Of a stretch of 47,915 bases of DNA, positions 27,073 through 35,315 are shown one piece after another. The DNA is from Rahnella ecdela (lineage in GTDB: Bacteria > Pseudomonadota > Gammaproteobacteria > Enterobacterales > Enterobacteriaceae), in contig NZ_JAFMOY010000106.1 in the NCBI RefSeq assembly GCF_019049625.1, forward strand, positions 1-47,915, given 5' to 3'. The notes beneath the pieces were generated by a model. That model was not told where the DNA came from. It saw only the letters and a program-made list of their open reading frames with translations, and did not search any database. Each line of letters starts with the position of its first letter. The stretch's first letter is position 1. The position numbers and the translations under genes were made by a program.

Positions 27073-28641
27073 ATGAAAGCTTTATTACCGTCCGTCCTGC
27101 TTACGGCTATTGCGGCTACTTTCGCGGTTCAGGCCGCCACGCCGCCGGACACACTGGTCATCGCCCAGTCCATTGATGACACCTCCAGCTTTGACCCGGC
27201 GCAGGGTTTTGAGCTGACCACGGTCCAGGCTTTTAACAACATTTATCAGCGTTTGGTGCAGTCAGATCCGAATAACCCGATCGATTTAAAACCGACGCTG
27301 GCGACCTCCTGGGAAGCGGGCAAAGATAACCGCAGCCTGACTTTCACACTGTCACCGAAAGCCGTGTTTGCCAGCGCCAATCCGCTGACCGCCGACGACG
27401 TGATTTTCTCGCTGTCACGCGTGGTAAAGCTTAACCTCGAGCCTTCATTCATTCTGACCCAGCTGGGCTGGACAGATAAAAACGTCGATACCTTCCTGAC
27501 CAAAATCGACGATCAACATGTGAAAGTCAGCTGGACTGCTGATGTCAGCCCCTCCTTCGTGCTGAGCCTGTTGTCTGCACCGGTTTCCTCGATTGTTGAC
27601 AGCAAACTGGTAAAAACCAATGCGACGGCTGACGACCTCGGTCACCAGTGGCTGAGCAATCATTCTGCCGGTTCCGGTCCGTATCAGATCCGCAACTATA
27701 TTCCGCATGAAGTGGTGATCCTCTCCGCCAACCCGACGTCTCCCGAAGGCGCGCCGAAGCTGAAAACTATCCTGATTAAAAACGTACCGGATCCGGCTGC
27801 GCGCCGTCTGCTGATTGAGCAGGGCGATGCGGATATGGCGCGTAACCTTGGTTCCGACCAGATGGCGGCGCTCGAAGGCAAGAAAGGCGTTAAACCGCTG
27901 GCTGTGCCTTATGCCTCGTTGTATTTCATGCAGTTCAATGCCAAGGCCTCTCCGGCGCTGGGAAATCCGGCCTTCTGGGAAGCGGCGCGTTATCTGTTCG
28001 ATTACAACCACATTGCGCATGACCTGATGAAAAACCAGTTCCAGGTGCATCAGGCCTTCCTGCCGGAAGGTTATCTGGGCGCGCTGAACGACACGCCATA
28101 CACTTATGACCCGGCGAAAGCCAAAGCGATTCTGGCCAAAGCCGGACTGACCAACGTCAGCTTCACGCTGTCTACCGCCAACCAGCCACCGTATCTGGAC
28201 ATCGCGCAGGCGTTGCAGGCCAGCTTTGCGCAGGGCGGTGTGACGGTAAAACTGGATCCGGGTTTAAGCTCGCAGATTTCTACCAAAATTAAGGCGCATG
28301 AATACGATGCGTATATGTCTTCATGGGGCCCGGATTACTTTGACCCAAACACCAATGCTTCCGCGTTTGCGTTCAATCCGGAAGACGGCAGCAAAACGCT
28401 GGCATGGCGTGCCAACTGGTCAATTCCTGCGCTCAATAAACTGACGCTGGCGGCGATTGCCGAGCCGGATCAGGCCAAACGCGTGGCGGATTACCGTCAG
28501 CTGCAACTTGAAGTACAGAAAAACTCACCGTTTGTGATCGGCTTACAGGCCAAAAGCCTGATCGCCGTGCGCGACAACATCAAGGGCTACGTGCAGGGCA
28601 TCAACCCTGACATGGTCTTCTACAGCAAGGTCACCAAGTAA
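27073..28641 (+). CDS. peptide-type ABC transporter substrate-binding protein (family 5)
   Basis: This 522-residue periplasmic protein has a clear signal peptide (MKALLPSVLLTAIAATFAVQ, cleaved before ATPPDTL). It shows the SBP_bac_5 pattern: LVIAQSIDDTSSFDPAQGFE, LTPxLA-like LKPTLATSWEAGK, NPLTADDVIFSLSRVV, HSAGSGPYQIRNYIPHEVVI and YMSSWGPDYFDPN. Family members bind peptides, nickel, or other compounds, so the ligand cannot be read from sequence. Transcription likely starts near the inverted repeat at 26959. It overlaps the permease gene by one base (TAATG). Confidence 0.88.
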   Translation: MKALLPSVLLTAIAATFAVQAATPPDTLVIAQSIDDTSSFDPAQGFELTTVQAFNNIYQRLVQSDPNNPIDLKPTLATSWEAGKDNRSLTFTLSPKAVFASANPLTADDVIFSLSRVVKLNLEPSFILTQLGWTDKNVDTFLTKIDDQHVKVSWTADVSPSFVLSLLSAPVSSIVDSKLVKTNATADDLGHQWLSNHSAGSGPYQIRNYIPHEVVILSANPTSPEGAPKLKTILIKNVPDPAARRLLIEQGDADMARNLGSDQMAALEGKKGVKPLAVPYASLYFMQFNAKASPALGNPAFWEAARYLFDYNHIAHDLMKNQFQVHQAFLPEGYLGALNDTPYTYDPAKAKAILAKAGLTNVSFTLSTANQPPYLDIAQALQASFAQGGVTVKLDPGLSSQISTKIKAHEYDAYMSSWGPDYFDPNTNASAFAFNPEDGSKTLAWRANWSIPALNKLTLAAIAEPDQAKRVADYRQLQLEVQKNSPFVIGLQAKSLIAVRDNIKGYVQGINPDMVFYSKVTK

Positions 28642-29693
28642 TGACAGACAGTTCAACGCCCGCCGGATTCGTCCGGCAGGGTTGGCGCTGGTCGGGCCGT
28701 TTGCTGACCGGCGTGATTTCGCTGGCGCTGACATTGCTCGGCCTGCTGGCGTTCACTTTTACGCTTTCCCATCTTGCTCCGATTGACCCAACGCTTCAGG
28801 TGGCGGGCGATCACGCCAGTGAAGCCACATATGCACAGGTGCGTCGCGATTTAGGTCTCGACCAGTCGATGCCGGTACAGTTCGCCCGCTATCTGGAGAG
28901 TCTGGCGCACGGCGATATGGGGATTTCCCGTATTACCGCGCAGCCTGTCGCCAGCGATTTGATGCGCACATTCCCGGCAACCGTCGAACTGGCCACCTGC
29001 GCCATTCTGCTGGGCGGAACGCTGGGTATTTTGCTGGCGCTGCTGGCGGTATGGAAACCGGGCAGCTGGCTGGATAACGTCGCGAGAATGGTGTCGCTGC
29101 TCGGGTATTCCGTGCCGATATTCTGGCTGAGCCTGCTCGGTCTGTTGCTGTTTTACGCCGTGCTGCACTGGGCGGGCGGGCCGGGGCGACTCGACGACTT
29201 ATATATGTACACCATGACACCGCGAACCGGATTTGTGCTTATTGATACCTGGCTTTCCGGCGATCGCGACATGTTTTACAACGCCATCAGTCATTTGTGG
29301 CTGCCGGTCACCGTGCTGGCAATGTTGTCGATGGCGGGGATCACCCGTCTGCTGCGCGCCTCTATGCTCGGTGAAATGAACAAAGAATACGTGATTCTGG
29401 CGCGTTCCAAAGGCGCGGGCAGGGTGCGGGTTTTGCTGTGCCACGTTTTCCCGAATGTGCTCGGGACGCTGATCACCGTACTTTCGCTCTCCTACGCCAG
29501 CCTGCTCGAAGGCGCGGTACTGACCGAAACGGTGTTTGCCTGGCCGGGCGTCGGACGTTATCTGACCACTGCGCTGTTTGCGGCGGATACTCCGGCAATT
29601 CTTGGCGCGACGCTGCTGATCGGTACCTGTTTCGTGCTGCTCAACGCGCTGGCCGACGCCCTTACTTATTTGCTCGATCCGCGGACCCGGTAG
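28641..29693 (+). CDS. peptide-type ABC transporter permease (DppB-like)
   Basis: This 350-residue protein has about six transmembrane helices and the BPD inner-membrane signature ILARSKGAGRVRVLLCHVFP (the EAA-type loop contacting the ATPase). It has the DppB/OppB pattern LAPIDPTLQVAGDHASEATY and QVRRDLGLDQSMPVQFARYL. It pairs with the next gene to form the channel. The N-terminus carries a short polar extension before the first helix. Confidence 0.9.
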   Translation: MTDSSTPAGFVRQGWRWSGRLLTGVISLALTLLGLLAFTFTLSHLAPIDPTLQVAGDHASEATYAQVRRDLGLDQSMPVQFARYLESLAHGDMGISRITAQPVASDLMRTFPATVELATCAILLGGTLGILLALLAVWKPGSWLDNVARMVSLLGYSVPIFWLSLLGLLLFYAVLHWAGGPGRLDDLYMYTMTPRTGFVLIDTWLSGDRDMFYNAISHLWLPVTVLAMLSMAGITRLLRASMLGEMNKEYVILARSKGAGRVRVLLCHVFPNVLGTLITVLSLSYASLLEGAVLTETVFAWPGVGRYLTTALFAADTPAILGATLLIGTCFVLLNALADALTYLLDPRTR

Positions 29694-29702
29694 TTTTCGC
29701 TT

Positions 29703-30578
29703 ATGACACAACAAATGATCCCTGAACAACCTGCGCAGGTCGAAGTTGAGACTAACGTCTGGAAGCCTGCGCGCCGCATTACCACGCTGAGCGTCGGGCT
29801 GGTGCTGGTCGCCATTCTGGTGCTGACCGCACTGCTTGCGCCTTTGTTAGCACCTTTCGACCCGAATATTCAGCACATCGAACTGCGCTTATTGCCGCCG
29901 TCGCACACGCACTGGCTGGGCACCGACGGTTTTGGCCGTGACCTGCTTTCCCGCGTGATTTACGGCGCGCGTCCGACGCTGCTGCTGGTGTCGCTGATCC
30001 TGGTGCTGACCATTCCGGTGGGGCTGCTGATCGGCATCAGCGCCGGTTATATCGGCGGCTGGTTCGAGCGAGTTCTGATGCGCCTGACTGACATCGTGAT
30101 GTCATTACCCAGTCTGGTGATGGCGCTGGCGCTGGTCGCAATCCTCGGCCCCGGCCTGATGAACGGTGCGCTGGCACTTGCGTTTACCAGCTGGCCGCCG
30201 TTTGCACGTCAGGCCAGGGCGGAAACGCTGGCGCTGCGCCGCAGTGACTACCTCGCCGCAGCGCGTATGCAGGGCATTGGCGGATTACGCCTGATGTTCG
30301 GCCACATTCTGCCGCTGTGTTTGCCAAGCGCTGTGGTGCGTGCGGCACTCAGCCTGGGTGGTATCATTCTGGCCTCTGCCGGTCTGGGTTTTCTCGGCAT
30401 GGGGATTCAGCCGCCGACCGCCGAATGGGGCTCGATGGTTGCCGAAGGCAGTAAAGTGATTTTCGACCAGTGGTGGGTCGCCGCCGCTCCGGGCGGGGCT
30501 ATCCTCTTCGCCAGTCTGGCGTTCAACCTGCTGGGCGATGGCCTGCGTGACAAAATGGATCCACGACATGGCAACTGA
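29703..30578 (+). CDS. peptide-type ABC transporter permease (DppC-like)
   Basis: This 291-residue protein has a DppC/OppC-type start (LLAPFDPNIQHIELRLLPPS then HTHWLGTDGFGRDLLSRVIY) and an EAA-like loop LAAARMQGIGGLRLMFGHIL. It ends FNLLGDGLRDKMDPR as is usual for the family. It follows the DppB-like gene by nine bases and overlaps the first ATPase gene. Confidence 0.9.
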   Translation: MTQQMIPEQPAQVEVETNVWKPARRITTLSVGLVLVAILVLTALLAPLLAPFDPNIQHIELRLLPPSHTHWLGTDGFGRDLLSRVIYGARPTLLLVSLILVLTIPVGLLIGISAGYIGGWFERVLMRLTDIVMSLPSLVMALALVAILGPGLMNGALALAFTSWPPFARQARAETLALRRSDYLAAARMQGIGGLRLMFGHILPLCLPSAVVRAALSLGGIILASAGLGFLGMGIQPPTAEWGSMVAEGSKVIFDQWWVAAAPGGAILFASLAFNLLGDGLRDKMDPRHGN

Positions 30579-31437
30579 CATTTTGCACAACGACAAACTT
30601 GTCGCGAAAGATCTCACTATTTATCTGCCGGGCGAACGTCCGCTGGAACTGGTGAAATCGCTGTCCCTCAGCGTCGGACAGGAACGTGTGGCGCTGGTCG
30701 GTGAATCCGGTTCCGGCAAATCCCTGACCGCCCGTGCGCTGATGGGGCTGCTGCCGCATCCGTGCCAGCTGCGCGCATCACAGCTGACGCTGGGCGATAA
30801 CGATCTGACCACCTTAAAAGAACGTGAATGGAATAAGCTGCGCGGAAATCGCGTCTCAATGGTGATGCAGGATCCGAAACATGCGCTGAATCCGACACAA
30901 AAAATCGGCAAGCAGGTTGAAGAACCGCTGCGCCTGCATACGCGTCTGGGGCGAAAAGAACGTCAGGAGAAGGTCGCCGACATGCTGAATGCCGTCGGTT
31001 TACCCAATCCGGCATTTCTGCAACAGCAATATCCGCATCAGCTTTCCGGCGGCATGGGCCAGCGCGTGATGCTGGCGATTGCGCTGATCAACGATCCTCA
31101 GTGGCTGATTGCTGATGAACCCACGTCGGCTCTGGATTTTGACATGCGCGAACAGGTGCTGGGTTTAATCGAGCGTCTGGTCGAACAGCGCAATATGGGG
31201 CTGATCCTGATCAGCCACGACCTGCAACAGGTGGCGCACTATTGCGAGCGCGTGCTGGTAATGTACAAAGGCGAGCTGCTTGATGAGTTGCCTGCGGATC
31301 AGCTGGCGCACGCCACGCACCCGTATACCCATACGTTGTGGTCGTGCAGACCAAGTAAATTTACCCACGGCGAACGCCTGCCGGTGCTGGATCGCGCGCT
31401 GCTGGCCTCTTTAAAACAGGAGCCGCGCCATGAGTGA
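30568..31437 (+). CDS. peptide-type ABC transporter ATPase (DppD-like)
   Basis: This 289-residue ATPase carries Walker A GESGSGKS (about residue 47), signature LSGGMGQR, Walker B WLIADEPTSALD and switch histidine ISHD. The C-terminus has the oligopeptide/dipeptide transporter extension (HPYTHTLWSCRPSKF). ATG at 30568 overlaps the permease stop by 11 bases; an upstream in-frame start at 30538 would lengthen the overlap and add ten residues without family support. Confidence 0.88.
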   Translation: MATDILHNDKLVAKDLTIYLPGERPLELVKSLSLSVGQERVALVGESGSGKSLTARALMGLLPHPCQLRASQLTLGDNDLTTLKEREWNKLRGNRVSMVMQDPKHALNPTQKIGKQVEEPLRLHTRLGRKERQEKVADMLNAVGLPNPAFLQQQYPHQLSGGMGQRVMLAIALINDPQWLIADEPTSALDFDMREQVLGLIERLVEQRNMGLILISHDLQQVAHYCERVLVMYKGELLDELPADQLAHATHPYTHTLWSCRPSKFTHGERLPVLDRALLASLKQEPRHE

Positions 31438-32107
31438 GATTGTCGCTGAACTGAACCAGCTGAACGTGTCGCACCGGCAGGGCGTTGAAGTCCGCACGGT
31501 GGTGCATAACGTCAACCTGACCATCAATAAAGGCGAGTGCTTCGGACTGGTAGGGCCGTCGGGTTGCGGTAAATCCTCTCTTTTGTGGGTGCTGGCGGGG
31601 CTGAACGGTCACTGGGATGGCAGCCTGACGCTGCTTGACCACAAGGTAAAACCCGGCAAGCCGTTTACCGGCAGCCTGCGGCGTGACGTGCAGATGGTGT
31701 TTCAGGACCCGTATGCGTCGCTTCACCCGAAACACAAGCTGCTGCGCACGCTGGCAGAGCCGCTGAAAATCCTGAAAGAGCAGGACATCGAACAAAAGAT
31801 TGCGGAGGGATTCCATCAGGTCGGGCTGGATCCGGCACTGATGCACCGCTATCCGCATCAGCTATCCGGCGGCCAGCGTCAGCGCGTGGCGATTGTCCGG
31901 GCGCTGCTGCTCAAACCTAAGTTGTTACTGCTTGATGAACCGACGTCTGCGCTCGATATGTCGGTGCAGGCAGAAATCCTTAACTTGCTTAACGACCTTA
32001 AGGCCAGCAGTGACCTGACAATGATTCTGGTCAGCCATGATGCCGACGTGATCGACCATATGTGCGACAGAGCCGTACACATGGCAAAGGGTTATGTTCT
32101 GAGTTAA
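31430..32107 (+). CDS. peptide-type ABC transporter ATPase (DppF-like, short form)
   Basis: This 225-residue ATPase has Walker A GPSGCGKS, signature LSGGQRQR, Walker B LLLLDEPTSALD and ILVSHD. It ends right after the ATPase core and lacks the C-terminal oligo/dipeptide extension seen in typical DppF (about 330 residues). It overlaps the upstream ATPase gene by eight bases and ends the operon; a strong terminator follows 50 bases later. Confidence 0.88.
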   Translation: MSEIVAELNQLNVSHRQGVEVRTVVHNVNLTINKGECFGLVGPSGCGKSSLLWVLAGLNGHWDGSLTLLDHKVKPGKPFTGSLRRDVQMVFQDPYASLHPKHKLLRTLAEPLKILKEQDIEQKIAEGFHQVGLDPALMHRYPHQLSGGQRQRVAIVRALLLKPKLLLLDEPTSALDMSVQAEILNLLNDLKASSDLTMILVSHDADVIDHMCDRAVHMAKGYVLS

Positions 32108-32156
32108 TTCTCGGCGCTGAGCCACGCTGCGCTTTTACTGCAAATCCTCCGCTATG

Positions 32157-32185
32157 ACGGCCTGTTTTACAGGCCGTTTCTTTTT
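32157..32185 (+). terminator. Rho-independent terminator of the peptide importer operon
   Basis: ACGGCCTG-TTTTA-CAGGCCGT is a perfect 8-base stem followed by TTCTTTTT. Confidence 0.9.
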
Positions 32186-32671
32186 AAGCGACTCCCCGGC
32201 TTTCTCCGCAGATCTTCACATCAATTTGGCTGTCGGACAGCGTGATTTTTGCGCGTTTTTATCTGATTGAATCAATATTCCCCATTCCAGTATTCCAATA
32301 CATGAATAACAGCATTAAAACTTATTGCCTGTTTTGAATAAAAATCAGTCAATGCGGGCAAATAATAAATGGACTATTTCGTTCAATTTAATCACTACTG
32401 AAATTAATATTTCATTTAAATCGATTTTATTTTCATCTTCTTTTTTTAATAAAAGTCCTAGCCTGACAAAATTGAGTAGTACAAAAAACTTATGGCTGCT
32501 TTTTCTATTAATTAGATAATGAACTTCACATCAAAATAATTACTCTGCTATGCACTATTTAAATGCAATGCCTTTTCAGATCGCACGAATTCCTTAACGA
32601 TTGTTAAGGGAAAAAAACCTTTTGATAAAGGTGATCCCGCTTGCAACTACTTTACAAAATGATAAACAATT

Positions 32672-32706
32672 TGCACTTAATTAGTGCGCTGCACTATGGT
32701 GGTGCA
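32672..32706 (+). promoter_or_regulatory. two tandem NtrC-like palindromes
   Basis: TGCACTTAATTAGTGCG (32672-32688) and TGCACTATGGTGGTGCA (32690-32706) each have TGCAC and GTGCA/GTGCG arms separated by seven bases, matching the 17-base NtrC pattern. The two are one base apart. No sigma-54 promoter (GG-N10-GC) is apparent downstream before the porin gene. Confidence 0.4.
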
Positions 32707-32711
32707 AAATG

Positions 32712-32730
32712 TTATGCGAAAACCGCATAT
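32712..32730 (+). promoter_or_regulatory. second copy of the TTATGC-N7-GCATA inverted repeat
   Basis: TTATGCGAAAACCGCATAT overlaps a TATAAT -10-like box at 32728-32733. It resembles the site at 26959-26981, suggesting a shared regulator for the peptide importer and the porin. Confidence 0.4.
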
Positions 32731-32965
32731 AATCAGGGATTTAGCGGCTTATGATAGAAATATATTGTTACAACTCTTTACGTGAAAATGACTTATTGAG
32801 GCGAACTTTTCCATTTTAACTTTTCGTGCTCAGTGTTAAGGTTCAAATCGTTTTACAGACAGACGCATTTAAAAACATGTACAAATACTCACAGCCCGAT
32901 ATTTCAGTCCTATAAAAGAACGGGCATGAGCAATCCTTTATAAAAAAATCAAGGAAACTTAAATA

Positions 32966-34033
32966 ATGATGAAGCGCAGTGTGTTGGCCTTAGCGGTCTC
33001 TTTAATTGCAGTGGGTTCTACCGCGAATGCAGCTGAGATTTATAATAAAGACGGTAACAAACTGGACCTGTACGGTCGCGTAACCGCTAAGCATTATTTC
33101 TCCGATGACACAGGTTCTGACGGCGACATGACTTATGCGCGTCTGGGCTTTAAAGGCGAAACTCAAATTAACGACACATTGACCGGTTATGGTCAGTGGG
33201 AATACAACATTCAGGCTAACCACGCAGAATCTCAGGGCGACCTGGGTAACAAAACCCGTCTGGGCTTTGCGGGTCTGAAAGTGAAAGATTTTGGTTCTAT
33301 CGATTACGGCCGTAACTACGGTGTGGTTTACGACGCACTGGGCTTCACCGATATGCTGCCAGAGTTTGGTGGTGATACCGCTAACTCCGACAACTACATG
33401 GTGGGTCGTTCTAACGGTCTGGCGACTTACCGTAACCAGGACTTCTTCGGTCTGGTCACTGGCTTGAACATCGCTCTGCAATACCAGGGTAAAAACGAGA
33501 ACGACGGTCGTACTGCGACTAAAGCGAACGGCGACGGTTACGGCGCATCCATCGATTATGAAGATATCGCAGGTTCCGGCATCGGTGCTGTTGTCGCGGG
33601 TTCTTCATCTGACCGTACTAACGCACAAACCAACTCCGCTATCGGCGGCGGTGATAAAGCGTCTGCATGGGCAACCGCTCTGAAATACGACGCTAACCAG
33701 ATTTATCTGTCTGCAATGTATAACGAAACACGTAACCTGGCGCCAATCCCAGGCGGCTTCGCTAACAAAACTCAGGGTTATGAGTTAGTTGCACAGTACC
33801 AGTTCGAAAACGGCCTGCGTCCTTCTATCGGTTACGTACAGTCTAAAGCGAAAGATGTTGAAGGCGTTGGCGATGCTGACCTGGTTAAATACTTTGAAGT
33901 TGGTGCGACTTACTACTTCAACAAAAACATGTACACCTATGTTGACTACATGATCAACCAGATCGATGACAACAACAAACTGGGCGTAAGCTCTGACGAC
34001 ATCGTTGCTGTTGCACTGACTTACCGCTTCTAA
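32966..34033 (+). CDS. general (OmpC/OmpF-type) outer membrane porin
   Basis: This 355-residue protein has a signal peptide ([20 protein letters not shown], cleaved NAA before [15 protein letters not shown]). That mature start is typical of OmpC/OmpF/PhoE porins. It shows the loop-3 style [18 protein letters not shown] segment and ends in YRF with the C-terminal Phe required for BamA. It should be a trimeric 16-strand diffusion pore. Which paralogue (OmpC, OmpF, OmpN-like) cannot be decided by eye. A long regulatory region precedes it and a terminator follows at 34086. Confidence 0.95.
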   Translation: MMKRSVLALAVSLIAVGSTANAAEIYNKDGNKLDLYGRVTAKHYFSDDTGSDGDMTYARLGFKGETQINDTLTGYGQWEYNIQANHAESQGDLGNKTRLGFAGLKVKDFGSIDYGRNYGVVYDALGFTDMLPEFGGDTANSDNYMVGRSNGLATYRNQDFFGLVTGLNIALQYQGKNENDGRTATKANGDGYGASIDYEDIAGSGIGAVVAGSSSDRTNAQTNSAIGGGDKASAWATALKYDANQIYLSAMYNETRNLAPIPGGFANKTQGYELVAQYQFENGLRPSIGYVQSKAKDVEGVGDADLVKYFEVGATYYFNKNMYTYVDYMINQIDDNNKLGVSSDDIVAVALTYRF

Positions 34034-34085
34034 GTTAGTGAACCAAATTATTACCCCATTCTGTGTCTGAAAAAGGTAATCGCAA

Positions 34086-34116
34086 AGGCAGAGTTCATTG
34101 GCTCTGCCTTTTTTTG
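34086..34116 (+). terminator. Rho-independent terminator of the porin gene
   Basis: AGGCAGAG and CTCTGCCT pair around an eight-base loop, with a run of T through 34115. It lies 52 bases after the stop. Confidence 0.9.
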
Positions 34117-34304
34117 TGCCTGTCATTTACCCCTCGTTTTCCCCGTTCCTGTTATCCAATAACCACAATAAATTCATGCAGCTAGCCCTATAGCCTTACG
34201 TTATACCCCGAAGCTAAACAAGTATTCGTCAGCCGCTTTCTCCCGTGGAATATTCATTGGGTCTTATTAAAACCCATTAAAAAAAGAATCCCGGAGAAAC
34301 AGAC

Positions 34305-35315
34305 ATGCAGCAAATTCCAAAGCCGTATCTTTTATTCCTAGGTGATGTGATGGATCCGCTGGCCGCGAAAACCGCGCGCGGCATCCACGTATGGCGTCCT
34401 GAAGCCTGCGTCGGGCAAATCCGTCTGGCAACCGATTCGGTGTCTCTGGGATTACCAGAACTCGACATCGAAACGGCCAAAGCGCAGGGTGCGAAAACCA
34501 TGGTTCTGGGTACGGCGAACTCCGGCGGTAAATTACCCAAACACTGGCTGGATTCGATCAAAACGGCGATCCGCGCCGGGCTTAACGTCGCCAACGGCTT
34601 GCATCAGGGATTGAATGACATTCCTGAACTGGTTGAACTGGCCAGAGAACATCACGTTGAACTGTTTGACGTGCGCCATATGCAGCCGGAACTCGACACC
34701 GGCACCGGTAAAAAGCGCAGCGGCAAACGTATTCTGACCGTCGGTACCGACTGCTCGGTCGGCAAAATGTACACCTCGCTGGCGCTGGAAGCCGCGATGC
34801 GCGAACTGGATCTGAACGCTGATTTCCGCGCAACCGGACAGACAGGCGTGCTGGTGGCCGGTGCCGGTATCGCCATTGATGCGGTGATTGCTGATTTTAT
34901 TTCCGGCGCCGTCGAAGCGCTTTCTCCGGCCAATGACGACGATCACTGGGACATCATTGAAGGTCAGGGCTCGCTGTATCACCCGTCTTTTGCCGGTGTC
35001 AGCATGGGGCTTATCCACGGGGCGCAGGCACATTTATTGGTGATGTGTCATGAACTTGGCCGCCCGCATATGCGTCATCTGCCGCATCAGTTTATGCCGA
35101 CGCTGCGCCAGTGCCTCGACACCAATCTGGCGGCGGCCAGCCTGACCAGCCCGGATGTCAGAATCGCCGGTTTCTCGCTGAATACGTCGGCTGTCAGTGA
35201 AGAAGAAGCAAAAATAGCGCTGGCTGAAATCAGTGAAGAATTCGGCGTGCCCGCCACCGACCCGGTGCGTTTTGGCATCAAAAATATCGCGCAATGGATT
35301 AAGGACAACGGCTGA
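34305..35315 (+). CDS. dgcN: DgcN-type D-glutamate N-acetyltransferase family protein (DUF1611)
   Basis: This 336-residue protein matches the DUF1611/DgcN family: N-terminal Rossmann-like part (FLGDVMDPLAAKTARGIHVW, TMVLGTANSGGKLPKHW) and a P-loop-like GTDCSVGKM at 147-155, with TGQTGVLVAGAGIAIDAVIA and IEGQGSLYHPSF after it. In marine Pseudoalteromonas, DgcN acetylates D-glutamate and DgcA racemises the N-acetyl-D-glutamate. The next gene here is DgcA-like, which supports the name. Its stop overlaps the next start by one base. It is the first gene of an apparent nine-gene operon; the 271-base gap upstream contains the porin terminator and a weak TGGGT-N9-ACCCA repeat at 34258-34276. Confidence 0.8.
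   Translation: MQQIPKPYLLFLGDVMDPLAAKTARGIHVWRPEACVGQIRLATDSVSLGLPELDIETAKAQGAKTMVLGTANSGGKLPKHWLDSIKTAIRAGLNVANGLHQGLNDIPELVELAREHHVELFDVRHMQPELDTGTGKKRSGKRILTVGTDCSVGKMYTSLALEAAMRELDLNADFRATGQTGVLVAGAGIAIDAVIADFISGAVEALSPANDDDHWDIIEGQGSLYHPSFAGVSMGLIHGAQAHLLVMCHELGRPHMRHLPHQFMPTLRQCLDTNLAAASLTSPDVRIAGFSLNTSAVSEEEAKIALAEISEEFGVPATDPVRFGIKNIAQWIKDNG

Larger units (their letters stand above)
32186..32965 (+). promoter_or_regulatory. long AT-rich porin upstream region
   Basis: About 780 bases without a credible gene; a 64-codon frame at 32325-32519 lacks an RBS and has biased AT-rich composition. It holds a 7-base inverted repeat CCTTAAC-GATT-GTTAAGG (32592-32609), tandem NtrC-like sites (32672-32706), a TATGCG-N5-CGCATA repeat (32713-32729) and TATAAT at 32728-32733. 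From about 32730 to 32940 a long leader follows. OmpR sites and a MicF-like RNA would be expected for this porin type but none is clear by eye. Confidence 0.45.

Noticed and set aside
32325-32519. 64-codon frame in the porin upstream region
   Set aside because: No RBS, AT-driven Lys/Asn/Ser/Phe composition, no recognisable similarity.
32730-32940. MicF-like antisense RNA near the porin promoter
   Set aside because: No terminator hairpin with T-tract on the minus strand and no recognisable MicF sequence.
32707-32965. Sigma-54 promoter downstream of the NtrC-like sites
   Set aside because: No GG-N10-GC sequence with TGGCAC-TTGC-like context was found by eye.
34258-34276. TGGGT-N9-ACCCA as the LysR operator of the dgcN operon
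   Set aside because: The arms are only five bases and do not clearly fit the T-N11-A LysR pattern; too weak to list as a site.
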